A DNA stretch of 64,000 nt from Caldisericum exile AZM16c01 (GTDB lineage: Bacteria; Caldisericota; Caldisericia; Caldisericales; Caldisericaceae), in contig NC_017096.1 in assembly GCF_000284335.1 (NCBI RefSeq), forward strand, positions 1,364,001 through 1,428,000, read 5' to 3'. A program made the translations under genes and the position numbers. This document shows positions 1 through 8,061 of the stretch, piece by piece. Within the stretch, counting starts at the first letter, position 1; each line of letters starts with the position of its first letter. A model generated the notes under the pieces. It was given only the letters and a program-made list of their open reading frames with translations. It was not told the DNA's origin and ran no database searches.

Positions 1-4
1 ACTG

Positions 5-33
5 TTGCAAATCATTTTAAAATTTGTTAAAAT
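5..33 (+). promoter_or_regulatory. promoter of nucleoside operon (leaderless)
   Basis: TTGCAA at 5-10, a 17-bp spacer and TAAAAT at 28-33. The -10 box ends 6 nt before the ATG at 40, and no Shine-Dalgarno lies between, so the mRNA is predicted to start at or next to the start codon. Confidence 0.6.
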
Positions 34-39
34 TCATTT

Positions 40-942
40 ATGGATAATGCCAAAATTTTTGTACTTGGAAGTATTAATGTTGACCTTGTCGTTTATGCAG
101 AGCGTTTTCCTGAAGCAGGTGAAACGATTGTTGGTAAAGAATTTCTAATAAATCAAGGTGGAAAAGGAGCAAATCAGGCTGTCGCAGCAAAGAAGGCTTC
201 GGGTAATGTCACCTTCATAGGCCGTGTTGGAAGTGATATATTCTCAACAATAGCCATTAATTCACTCCGAAAATTCAATGTAGAAAATCACCTCATTATT
301 GATGAACATACAGAAACAGGCATTGCAGTAATTAATGTGGATGATAAAGGAGAAAATAGGATTACAATTATAGAAGGCGCAAATGGAAAGGTGGGCAGCG
401 AAGAATTAAAATATCTCAAAAGTAATATAAAAGTTGGAGATTTTTTACTTCTTCAAGGAGAAATTCATGTGGATGTGCTTGTTGAGGCATCACAAATTGC
501 AAAATCATCAAATGCAACAGTGATTTTTGACCCTGCGCCTGTAAAAAATGAACTCACAAAGGTAATACCTTTTGCAGATTTTATTACGCCAAACGAAAAT
601 GAATTAAGGAAACTCACAAATTCAAACGATCCATACGAACTTTTGAAACTTGGAGCAAAAAATATTGTTTTTAAAATGGGAGAAAGAGGCGTTAGATTCA
701 TTAACGAAAGCGAAGACTTTGTTGTTCCTGCTTTTAAAGTAGATGTGGTAGATACCACTGGAGCAGGAGATACATTTAACGGAAGTTTTGTAGCAGCCCT
801 TTCCAAAGGAATGAGCATTAAAGATGCTTTGAGATTTGGCAATGCAGCTGCTGCAATATCAGTAACAAGAAAAGGGGCTGCTATCTCGTCGCCAACATAC
901 GATGAGATTGTCAAATTTTTGGAGGTGCATTGTGAATTATAA
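40..942 (+). CDS. rbsK: ribokinase, PfkB family
   Basis: Phosphorylates ribose (or a similar pentose) with ATP in the cytosol. The 300-aa length is typical. The N-terminal PfkB signature GGKGANQA lies at residues 40-47, and the C-terminal DTTGAGD motif at 238-244 ends in the catalytic Asp244. It opens an operon with two nucleoside hydrolases and a nucleoside-type ABC importer, so it likely converts the ribose released by those hydrolases to ribose 5-phosphate. The ATG at 40 has no Shine-Dalgarno but sits 6 nt behind a -10 box. Its end overlaps the next start by 11 nt. Another PfkB sugar or nucleoside kinase is possible, but the sequence looks like true ribokinase. Confidence 0.9.
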   Translation: MDNAKIFVLGSINVDLVVYAERFPEAGETIVGKEFLINQGGKGANQAVAAKKASGNVTFIGRVGSDIFSTIAINSLRKFNVENHLIIDEHTETGIAVINVDDKGENRITIIEGANGKVGSEELKYLKSNIKVGDFLLLQGEIHVDVLVEASQIAKSSNATVIFDPAPVKNELTKVIPFADFITPNENELRKLTNSNDPYELLKLGAKNIVFKMGERGVRFINESEDFVVPAFKVDVVDTTGAGDTFNGSFVAALSKGMSIKDALRFGNAAAAISVTRKGAAISSPTYDEIVKFLEVHCEL

Positions 943-1828
943 GATGATCATTGATACAGATTGCGGTATTGATGATGCAGTAACAATTATGAGTGCGATA
1001 AAATACGGGATCGATATTGTGGGAATTACAACCGTTTCGGGAAATGTATATGTGGATCAGGTAACTGATAATGTGCTACGAATTCTTAACTTTATGGGAA
1101 GAAACGATATTAAGGTTTTTAAAGGTGCACACAAACCTTTAATTTCTGAAAAAACAACACCTGCAAAGATCCACGGAGAAAATGGTCTTGGCAATGTGGA
1201 ACTTGAAAAGTCGGAAAAAATCGCCGAAGAGATTCCCGCACCATTTGCAATTTATAAACTAGCAAAAGAAAACCCAGGAATAATCCTTCTAACGCTTGGG
1301 CCCCTTACAAATATTGCAATGGCCTTTAATCTTTATCCAGAACTTAAAAATTATGTGTCTAAAATTGTTTCAATGGGTGGTGCAGTAAATGTTGGAAATG
1401 TTACCAGATTTGCCGAATTCAATTTCTTTTACGATCCAGAGGCTGCGGAATTCGTTTTAAGGCTTGGAATCCCAATCCACTTGGTCCCATGGGATCCAGT
1501 GGTTTCAACACCAATCTTCGAAGATGAACTAAAAGAAACTTTTAAAGGCAAAGAAGGCGCCCTTATACTTCAGATGGAAAAAGCCGTAATGGATTTTGTA
1601 GAAAAATCTCGCGGTGTAAGGGGCGTATTTCTCCCTGATCCCATGGCGCTTGTAACATTCCTTAGTCCAAACATTATTAAATCCAAAATCAATACATCAA
1701 TGCATATGGAATTATCCCATGGCTCCCTTATGAGAGGAGCATCATTTATAGGTGAAGGACACGGGACAGAAATCATAATGGAAGTAGATAAGAGAAATTT
1801 CCTGGATTTTTTCAAAAACATATTTTAA
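932..1828 (+). CDS. nucleoside hydrolase (IunH family), first copy
   Basis: Hydrolyses the N-glycosidic bond of ribonucleosides to base plus ribose. The N-terminal calcium-binding signature DTDCGIDDA is at about residues 8-16 (Asp8, Asp10, Asp14, Asp15), with Cys replacing the usual Pro. Family motifs TLGPLTNIA, SMGGA and EFNFFYDPEAA follow. I chose GTG at 932 because GGAGG lies at 921-925; an ATG at 902 would add ten unconserved residues. It is a paralogue of the last gene of the operon. The sequence alone does not settle purine versus pyrimidine preference. Confidence 0.88.
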   Translation: MNYKMIIDTDCGIDDAVTIMSAIKYGIDIVGITTVSGNVYVDQVTDNVLRILNFMGRNDIKVFKGAHKPLISEKTTPAKIHGENGLGNVELEKSEKIAEEIPAPFAIYKLAKENPGIILLTLGPLTNIAMAFNLYPELKNYVSKIVSMGGAVNVGNVTRFAEFNFFYDPEAAEFVLRLGIPIHLVPWDPVVSTPIFEDELKETFKGKEGALILQMEKAVMDFVEKSRGVRGVFLPDPMALVTFLSPNIIKSKINTSMHMELSHGSLMRGASFIGEGHGTEIIMEVDKRNFLDFFKNIF

Positions 1829-1839
1829 GGAGGTAATGC

Positions 1840-2904
1840 ATGAAAAAGGCACTATTAGTGCTACTTGCAGTAGTCTTATTAGTAAGCGTTGCAGTTGCAC
1901 CAGGTTGTAAAAAGACAACTACAACCGAAACTCAGAAAAAGGTTAAAGTCACTCTTTACATTAACGGAACTCTTGGTGACAAATCTTTCTTTGACTCAGC
2001 AAACAGAGGTCTTGAGATGGCAGTTAAAGACCTTGGTGTTGATGGAAAAGTTATTGAGGGAGGTTATGATCCAGCAAAGTGGCAGCCAGACCTTGAGCAA
2101 CTTGCACAGGGAGATTCTGAAATAATCATTATCGGAACTTGGCAAATGGTTGATGCAGTTACAGCGGTTGCACCAAATCATCCAGACAAAAAATTCATTA
2201 TTTTCGACACTTCTGTTGACTATTCAAAGGGGAACCTTGGGAATGTCTATTCAATTCTTTACAAGCAGAATGAAGCATCCTTCCTTGTAGGAGCGCTTGC
2301 CGCAATGATTACCACATCCAATATGCCACTTGCAAACAAAGATAAAGTTATTGGTTTCCTCGGTGGAATGGATATCCCAGTAATTAACGACTTCAAGGTC
2401 GGCTACATTCAAGGCGCACACTACATCAATCCAGATGTAAAAGTTCTTGTTTCTTACGCAGCATCCTTTAATGACCCTGCAAAAGGTAAAGAGCTGGTGC
2501 TCGCCCAGTATGACCAAGGAGCAGATATTGCATTCAACGTTGCAGGTGAAACTGGTCTTGGACTGATTGATGCAGCGAAAGAGAAAAATAAATATGCAAT
2601 TGGCGTTGACTCAGACCAGTATATCATGCTAAAAGACAAAGACCCAGAAGCGGCATCTCATATAGTTACTTCAATGATGAAGAATGTCGATAAGTCAATT
2701 TATAGAGCGCTTAAACTTTATCTTGAAGGCAAACTTGAATTCGGTAAGGCAGAATCTCTGGGACTTGCAGAAGATGGTGTTGGTGTAGCAGATAACGAAA
2801 ACTATCAAAAATTAGTGCCACAAGAATTTAGGGACAAGGTAAATGAACTTGCACAAAAGATCATTAAGGGAGAAATAAAGGTAGATACAGCATTCGGAAG
2901 TTAA
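1840..2904 (+). CDS. nucleoside-binding lipoprotein, BMP/PnrA family
   Basis: Extracytoplasmic substrate-binding lipoprotein of an ABC importer. Residues 1-22 form a lipoprotein signal ending in VAPGC, with Cys23 as the lipidated residue, followed by a Lys/Thr-rich tether. The rest (LYINGTLGDKSFFDSANRG, GVDSDQ and others) matches the BMP/Med/PnrA family, whose characterised members bind purine nucleosides. AAGGAGG overlaps the upstream stop codon and gives a strong start. A hairpin terminator directly behind the gene probably lets it be made in excess over the membrane and ATPase components. Neighbouring nucleoside hydrolases support a nucleoside ligand. Confidence 0.88.
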   Translation: MKKALLVLLAVVLLVSVAVAPGCKKTTTTETQKKVKVTLYINGTLGDKSFFDSANRGLEMAVKDLGVDGKVIEGGYDPAKWQPDLEQLAQGDSEIIIIGTWQMVDAVTAVAPNHPDKKFIIFDTSVDYSKGNLGNVYSILYKQNEASFLVGALAAMITTSNMPLANKDKVIGFLGGMDIPVINDFKVGYIQGAHYINPDVKVLVSYAASFNDPAKGKELVLAQYDQGADIAFNVAGETGLGLIDAAKEKNKYAIGVDSDQYIMLKDKDPEAASHIVTSMMKNVDKSIYRALKLYLEGKLEFGKAESLGLAEDGVGVADNENYQKLVPQEFRDKVNELAQKIIKGEIKVDTAFGS

Positions 2905-2920
2905 GAAAATTAGTCTTCAC

Positions 2921-2948
2921 GGGAAGGCATAAATGCCTTCCCTTTTTT
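2921..2948 (+). terminator. partial (intra-operon) terminator
   Basis: Inverted repeat GGGAAGGC (2921-2928) / GCCTTCCC (2935-2942) with a six-base loop, followed by TTTTTT at 2943-2948. It lies between the binding-protein gene and the ATPase gene. No new promoter is obvious before 2964, so partial read-through is the likely design. Confidence 0.75.
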
Positions 2949-2963
2949 CGTTTGGAGGTACAT

Positions 2964-4487
2964 ATGGCAATTGCAATATCCTTGAGAGACATAGTAAAGG
3001 TTTATCCAAATGGAGTTGTAGCAAATAAGAAAGTTAATCTTGATATAGAAAGTAAAACAATCCATGCAATCGTAGGGGAAAATGGTGCAGGAAAATCAAC
3101 TCTAATGAAGATCATCTTTGGCATGGAAGAGCCCGAAGAAGGAAAAATTTATGTAAAAGGAAAAATGGTCCATTTCAAAACACCAATGGATGCAATCAAG
3201 CAAGGTATTGGAATGGTGCATCAACACCTCATGCTTGCAGAGGACTTAACTGTTGTAGAAAACCTCACATTGGGAATCGAACCAAGGAAATTTATGATAT
3301 TTCTTGATAAAAAAGAGATGCGTAATCTCGTACAAAGCTATATAGAAAAATATAAAATAGAAGTTCCATTGGACAAAAAGGTAAAAGAACTTCCTATAGG
3401 AGTGAAGCAGAGAGTTGAAATTCTTAAGGCACTTTTAAGGAATGTAGACATTCTCATCTTAGATGAACCAACAGCAGTTCTCACTCCTCAGGAAACAGAT
3501 GTATTATTCAAATCACTGAAAGAACTAAAGGAGCAAGGGCAAACAATCATTTTTATCTCTCACAAACTTAAAGAAGTAAAGGAAATTGCAGATAAAGTAA
3601 CCGTAATGCGTGATGGCAAAGTAATTGCAACTGACGATGCATCGCATCTATCTGAACACGACATTGCAAGACTAATGGTAGGACGAGAGGTTTCATTTGA
3701 AAGAATAGAGGAAAGCAAACATATTGGAAACATTGCCCTAAAAGTTGAAAATCTAAATTACATAAATAGAGAGAAAATTCATGTTTTAAAAAATATCAAT
3801 TTTGAGGTAAGGTCGGGGGAAATTGTTGGGATTGCAGGTGTTGAAGGAAATGGGCAAACCGAACTTGTTGAAATCCTTACAGGTCTTAGAAAGGCAACAA
3901 GCAGTGCAGTTTATGTGCTTGGACAAAATATAGTTGATCGGTCTGTTCGAGAAATCCGTGAAATAGGCGTTGCACATATACCAGAAGACAGAATGAAAAA
4001 CGGTGTTGCAGAAAAAGCAAAGATAAAGGAAAACCTCATCTCTGATAGGTACTATAAGGGTAATTTCTCTAAAAGAGGTATACTAAATTATCAATTTATT
4101 GATAACTACGCAAACGAACTTGTGAAACAATTCAATATCCTTACCCCATCAATTGACTCAACAGTAAATGCACTTTCTGGTGGTAATATACAAAAAGTAG
4201 TTGTCGCAAGAGAATTATCAAGCAATCCAAAAGTTATCATCGCTTCACAACCTGTAAGAGGTATCGATGTTGGAAGTGAAGAGTTAGTACATAATTTCAT
4301 CAAAAATGCAAGAGATTCAGGGTGTGCAGTTTTGCTTGTTTCTGCAGACCTTGATGAGATACTGAAACTTTCCTCACGAATACTTGTGATCTATAATGGT
4401 GAAATCGTAAAGTCCTTTGACAAAGTTGTGGGGCTTAACGGTGTTGACTTAGGCCCATATATGCTTGGCTTGAAGAAAGGTGAGTGA
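2964..4487 (+). CDS. nucleoside/simple-sugar ABC transporter ATPase (YufO/NupO type)
   Basis: Double-length ATPase (about 507 aa) that powers the importer on the inner face of the membrane. The first domain has Walker A GENGAGKST, the signature-like LPIGVKQRVEIL and Walker B ILILDEPTAVLT. The second domain has a degenerate Walker A (GVEGNGQTE) and signature LSGGNIQKVVVAREL, as in the RbsA/MglA class. The ATG at 2964 is chosen over an in-frame TTG at 2952 because GGAGG lies at 2954-2958. Two matching permeases follow directly. Confidence 0.9.
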   Translation: MAIAISLRDIVKVYPNGVVANKKVNLDIESKTIHAIVGENGAGKSTLMKIIFGMEEPEEGKIYVKGKMVHFKTPMDAIKQGIGMVHQHLMLAEDLTVVENLTLGIEPRKFMIFLDKKEMRNLVQSYIEKYKIEVPLDKKVKELPIGVKQRVEILKALLRNVDILILDEPTAVLTPQETDVLFKSLKELKEQGQTIIFISHKLKEVKEIADKVTVMRDGKVIATDDASHLSEHDIARLMVGREVSFERIEESKHIGNIALKVENLNYINREKIHVLKNINFEVRSGEIVGIAGVEGNGQTELVEILTGLRKATSSAVYVLGQNIVDRSVREIREIGVAHIPEDRMKNGVAEKAKIKENLISDRYYKGNFSKRGILNYQFIDNYANELVKQFNILTPSIDSTVNALSGGNIQKVVVARELSSNPKVIIASQPVRGIDVGSEELVHNFIKNARDSGCAVLLVSADLDEILKLSSRILVIYNGEIVKSFDKVVGLNGVDLGPYMLGLKKGE

Positions 4488-4490
4488 TGT

Positions 4491-5576
4491 ATGGAAAAAT
4501 TCATTCTTAAATATTTTAACCTCTTAAGGACAATTATTGCAATTCTTATTGGTTTTGTTATTAGCATCTCTATAATTCTTCTTGTTTCGAAAAATTCTAT
4601 CGCTTCTTTAGGATACCTTTTCCTTGGGCCGTTTGGTTCTATAAGCAGAATTGGAAACATTATCGAACTTGCTACACCTATTATCTTTTGCGGTATCGCA
4701 ATTGCAATACCGTTCCAAGCACAACAATTTAACGTAGGTGCAGAAGGCACATTTTTTATAAGTGCAGCACTTGGCACAGCCTTCGCCTTAATTATACAGA
4801 AACTTAATCTTCCTGGATTTGTTTACATCATTGTAGTTCTTACATTTGCAGGCCTTATGGGTGCTTTGTGGGGATTTATTCCTGGGTATCTTAAAGCAAA
4901 ATTTAGAGCAAACATGGTTGTCCTTACGCTTATGCTTAACTATATCGCCTACTTTATTTCCATATATCTTATCAATTACCACTTTAGAGATAAATCTGCA
5001 GGATACCTTACATCTTACAGACTTCCCGATACCGTATATTTGAAGCAGTTCATTCCCAATACAAGAATACACATAGGCTTCTTAATTGCTATTGCATCGG
5101 TTTTTATTGCTTACTATTTCCTGTACCATACGACACTTGGCTATGAAATTAGAATGGTTGGATTCAACTTTCATTTTGCAAAGTATAGCGGTATAAATGT
5201 ATTCAAAGTTATAGTATTGTCATCGATAATTGGTGGCATTTTTGCAGGCATTGGCGGAATGTCAGAGGTAATGGGAATTCACAGGCGATTCCTGTGGCAA
5301 TCGCTTCCAGGATATGGTTGGGATGGAGTGGTTGTTTCAATTATTGGACGAAATAATCCAATACTCATAATGTTTGCGGCATTTTTCCTTGCTTATTTAA
5401 GAATTGGGGGACAGGTTTTAAACCTTCTTTCAGATGTTCCCTATGAGTTAATAAGTGTAATTGAAGCAATCATTATCCTTCTTATTACAGCAGAGGCATT
5501 CCTTGAAAACGTTAAATACAGAATTACCGTTCAAGTTGCAGAAAAGGAGGTGCTCGAAAATGAATCCCCTTCTTAA
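4491..5576 (+). CDS. nucleoside ABC transporter permease (YufP/NupP type)
   Basis: Polytopic membrane protein of 361 aa in the BPD_transp_2 family (RbsC/YufP). It has many hydrophobic helices and family signatures such as NVGAEGTFFISA and GYEIRMVGFN near the cytoplasmic loop that contacts the ATPase. It begins 3 nt after the ATPase stop, with AAAGGTGAG as ribosome site, and overlaps the next permease by 17 nt. It probably forms a heterodimeric channel with that protein. Confidence 0.88.
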   Translation: MEKFILKYFNLLRTIIAILIGFVISISIILLVSKNSIASLGYLFLGPFGSISRIGNIIELATPIIFCGIAIAIPFQAQQFNVGAEGTFFISAALGTAFALIIQKLNLPGFVYIIVVLTFAGLMGALWGFIPGYLKAKFRANMVVLTLMLNYIAYFISIYLINYHFRDKSAGYLTSYRLPDTVYLKQFIPNTRIHIGFLIAIASVFIAYYFLYHTTLGYEIRMVGFNFHFAKYSGINVFKVIVLSSIIGGIFAGIGGMSEVMGIHRRFLWQSLPGYGWDGVVVSIIGRNNPILIMFAAFFLAYLRIGGQVLNLLSDVPYELISVIEAIIILLITAEAFLENVKYRITVQVAEKEVLENESPS

Positions 5577-6483
5577 AAGCATACTTTCAACAACGTTTCT
5601 TTTTTCGGTTTTAAGAGTTGCAACACCTATTATTTTCCCTGCACTTGGAGTTGCAATCTCGTCTCTTTCTGGTTCAACAAACATTGCCCTTGAAGGAATC
5701 ATGCTCGTCTCAGCATTTGCAGGAGTAGTTGTTTCTGCATTTACTCAGAATTTATGGTTATCACTTATTGCAGGAATTTCCGCAGGTGTTCTTATAGCCT
5801 TGATACTTGGTTACTTCAGCCTGAAATTAAAGGCAGATATTATCCTTGCAGCAATTGCCTTGAATTTGTTTGCATCAGGTATAACAGTATTCCTACTTTA
5901 CATATTTGCGCATGATAAAGGGGTTTCAAGCTCGCTCAAAAGTCTTGTATTTCCAATAATAAAATTAGATTTTCTCTCTGAAATTCCAATTTTAGGCGGA
6001 ATCTTAAATAATCAAAATATTCTTGTTTATATTGCGTTTCTGTCGGTTGCAATCTACTATGTAATTGTTTTTCACACACCATTAGGGCTTAAAATAAGGG
6101 CCGTAGGGCAAAATCCAGATGCAGCAAGTTCAGTGGGTATAAATGTTGTAAGAATAAAACTATATGCGCTTATAATTTCAGGAGTTTTCGGTGCGTTAGG
6201 TGGTCTTTATCTTTCAATGGGGTATGTCTCATGGTTTGGACGTGATATGACAGCAGGGCGTGGTTTCATTGCAATAGCGGCATCCTCAATCGGTGGAAAT
6301 ATGCCCTTAGGAACACTTTTAGGGTCGCTTCTTTTTGGTATTGTTTACGCACTTGCAAACTTCCTTGCGCCTATCAATATCCCATCAGAGATAATTCAGG
6401 TTATCCCATATATTGTGACAGTTTTGGTATTAACAATTTATTCTGCAAGAACTGCAAAAGAAAAAGAGGTAGGTGAAGAATGA
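5560..6483 (+). CDS. nucleoside ABC transporter permease (YufQ/NupQ type)
   Basis: Second permease, 307 aa, with hydrophobic helices throughout and the family motifs NIALEGIML and LGLKIRAVGQNPDAA. The start is ATG 5560, preceded by AAAAGGAGG inside the end of the previous gene. An upstream in-frame start at 5461 would add a non-hydrophobic extension encoded across the other permease. The end overlaps the next gene by ATGA, so the two are translationally coupled. Confidence 0.88.
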   Translation: MNPLLKSILSTTFLFSVLRVATPIIFPALGVAISSLSGSTNIALEGIMLVSAFAGVVVSAFTQNLWLSLIAGISAGVLIALILGYFSLKLKADIILAAIALNLFASGITVFLLYIFAHDKGVSSSLKSLVFPIIKLDFLSEIPILGGILNNQNILVYIAFLSVAIYYVIVFHTPLGLKIRAVGQNPDAASSVGINVVRIKLYALIISGVFGALGGLYLSMGYVSWFGRDMTAGRGFIAIAASSIGGNMPLGTLLGSLLFGIVYALANFLAPINIPSEIIQVIPYIVTVLVLTIYSARTAKEKEVGEE

Positions 6484-7421
6484 AAAAAATCATACTTGAT
6501 TGTGATCCAGGACATGATGATATGCTTGCAATAATTCTTGCACTTTCAAGCAAGGAACTTGAAGTTTTAGGAATTACAACTGTTGCAGGCAATCAAACAG
6601 GTGAGAAGACCTATATAAACGCTTTAAGAGTATTGAATCTCATTGGAAGAACTGATGTCAAAGTTTCAAGGGGATTTGATAAACCAATTCTAAGAGATCT
6701 TGTTACAGCACCTCAAATACATGGAGTTTCAGGACTTGATGGCGCAAATCTTCCTGAACCAAAAGGAAATGCGACTAACAAACACGCAGTTGACTTTATT
6801 ATTGAAACAGTAATGAATTCAGATGAGAAAATTCATCTTGTACCAACAGGACCTTTGACAAACATTGCGGTTTCACTCCTAAAAGAGCCAAAAATTAAAG
6901 ACAAAATTGAGAAAATCGTTCTCATGGGGGGTGCCTTCCATGATTCAAACTTTACGCCGGGTGCTGAATTCAATATTTATGTTGATCCAGAGGCTGCAAA
7001 GATTGTCTTTGAAAGCGGAATTCCTATAGTGATGGTTGGGCTTGATGTCACAAACAGAGCACTTTTAACTTTTGAAGATATCGATTATATTGAAAGTCTT
7101 AACGGTCATGTGTCACGTGTAATTGCACCACTTTTAAGATTTTTCGGAAAGGCAAATAACGAATTTTTCGGTTTTGATGGAGCACCAATCCACGATGCAC
7201 TCGCCGTATCATATCTTATTGACCCAACGATTCTTACACTTAAACACCTACACGTAGATATTGAGACAAAGGGTGAATTCACAAGGGGGCAAACAGTCGT
7301 TGATTTCTATAACGTCTTAAAAAAGGAGCCCAACGCCTATGTTGCACTTGATCTTAATCTTCCTAAATTCAAAACGCTCATGATTGAAGCAATAAAGTAT
7401 TTTGATGAGAAATGGACATAA
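6480..7421 (+). CDS. nucleoside hydrolase (IunH family), second copy
   Basis: 313-aa enzyme with the canonical N-terminal DCDPGHDD signature (Asp7, Asp9, Asp13, Asp14), then PTGPLTNIA, LMGGAF and EFNIYVDPEAAKIV, ending with the conserved HDALAV motif near residue 240. It cleaves nucleosides to base and ribose. It is clearly diverged from the copy at 932, so the pair may divide purine and pyrimidine substrates; that is inference. The ATGA overlap with the permease and the terminator at 7461 make it the last gene of the operon. Confidence 0.9.
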   Translation: MKKIILDCDPGHDDMLAIILALSSKELEVLGITTVAGNQTGEKTYINALRVLNLIGRTDVKVSRGFDKPILRDLVTAPQIHGVSGLDGANLPEPKGNATNKHAVDFIIETVMNSDEKIHLVPTGPLTNIAVSLLKEPKIKDKIEKIVLMGGAFHDSNFTPGAEFNIYVDPEAAKIVFESGIPIVMVGLDVTNRALLTFEDIDYIESLNGHVSRVIAPLLRFFGKANNEFFGFDGAPIHDALAVSYLIDPTILTLKHLHVDIETKGEFTRGQTVVDFYNVLKKEPNAYVALDLNLPKFKTLMIEAIKYFDEKWT

Positions 7422-7460
7422 ATTGATACAAAACTTAATATTATTTTCTACAAATCATGC

Positions 7461-7490
7461 CCCGCCTATGGCGGGGTGTATTATTTTTTA
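7461..7490 (+). terminator. terminator of nucleoside operon
   Basis: CCCCGCC (7461-7467), three-base loop TAT, GGCGGGG (7471-7477), then a T-rich stretch reaching 7490. It closes the operon 40 nt after the last stop codon. Confidence 0.8.
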
Positions 7491-7610
7491 AATAGAAGAG
7501 CCCATAGTCCATATTACCTTCATTAATAAAAAATTTTAAACTGTTGTTAGAGTTGTTGAGAGCAAAGTCTGAGGTAAGAAGATAAAGCAAAGAACCTCCT
7601 ATTTTTAATG

Positions 7611-7906
7611 TAGGGGATAAACTTCACTCCCCTATGACCCCCCCTGAAAGGCGGAGATTTCTCACTGCGTTCGAAATGACACATACATAGTCATTCCGAA
7701 GCCGAAGGCGAGGAATCTCCTCTTTTAGTTAGAGGGGGATTACCAATTCTCCCCCTCTAACTCCCCCTAAATGTCGAAGACTCCTCGTCATTTCATTCCT
7801 CGGAGTGCCAATTAAAAGTCATTCCGAAGGCTTTAGCCTGAGGAATCTCCTCCTTTAATTTGACTTAGGAGCATCCTTAAATCTCTCTTAAAGGTGTGGA
7901 CACCTT
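7611..7906. repeat. cluster of palindromic intergenic repeats
   Basis: This lies in a 640-base gene-free stretch (7422-8061). Three related units share a GTCATTYCGAA...GAGRAATCTCC pattern: 7690-7720 and 7818-7850 on the plus strand and 7653-7680 on the minus strand. A further degenerate piece lies around 7787-7806. Between them is a perfect 13-bp inverted repeat (7727-7739 / 7750-7762), plus shorter hairpins at 7611-7634 and 7891-7906. Similar 'tcattccgagcgaagcgaggaatct' units are, from memory, scattered in many unrelated bacterial genomes and behave like REP or MITE elements. No gene was found here. Confidence 0.65.
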
Positions 7907-8050
7907 GCAAAATCTACTTTGATAGACTAACAACAGAAGAAGGTGAATCCCCATTCTAATTACCTTTAAAAAGTAAAAATAATTCCTTATGTTTTCTGGG
8001 TAGGTGTATGATAAGGAATAGACCTCACTCCTTCATTAGTAAATTTGTTG

Positions 8051-8056
8051 TATAAT
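8051..8056 (+). promoter_or_regulatory. -10 box, leaderless
   Basis: TATAAT ends 5 nt before the GTG at 8062, and no Shine-Dalgarno is present. No convincing -35 box is seen. Confidence 0.5.
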
Positions 8057-8061
8057 CTACT

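Noticed and set aside
465-914. 149-codon minus-strand frame
   Set aside because: Antisense to ribokinase; no ribosome site and no recognisable motif.
7611-7906. CRISPR array
   Set aside because: The repeat units vary in length and orientation and there are no regular spacers or cas genes.
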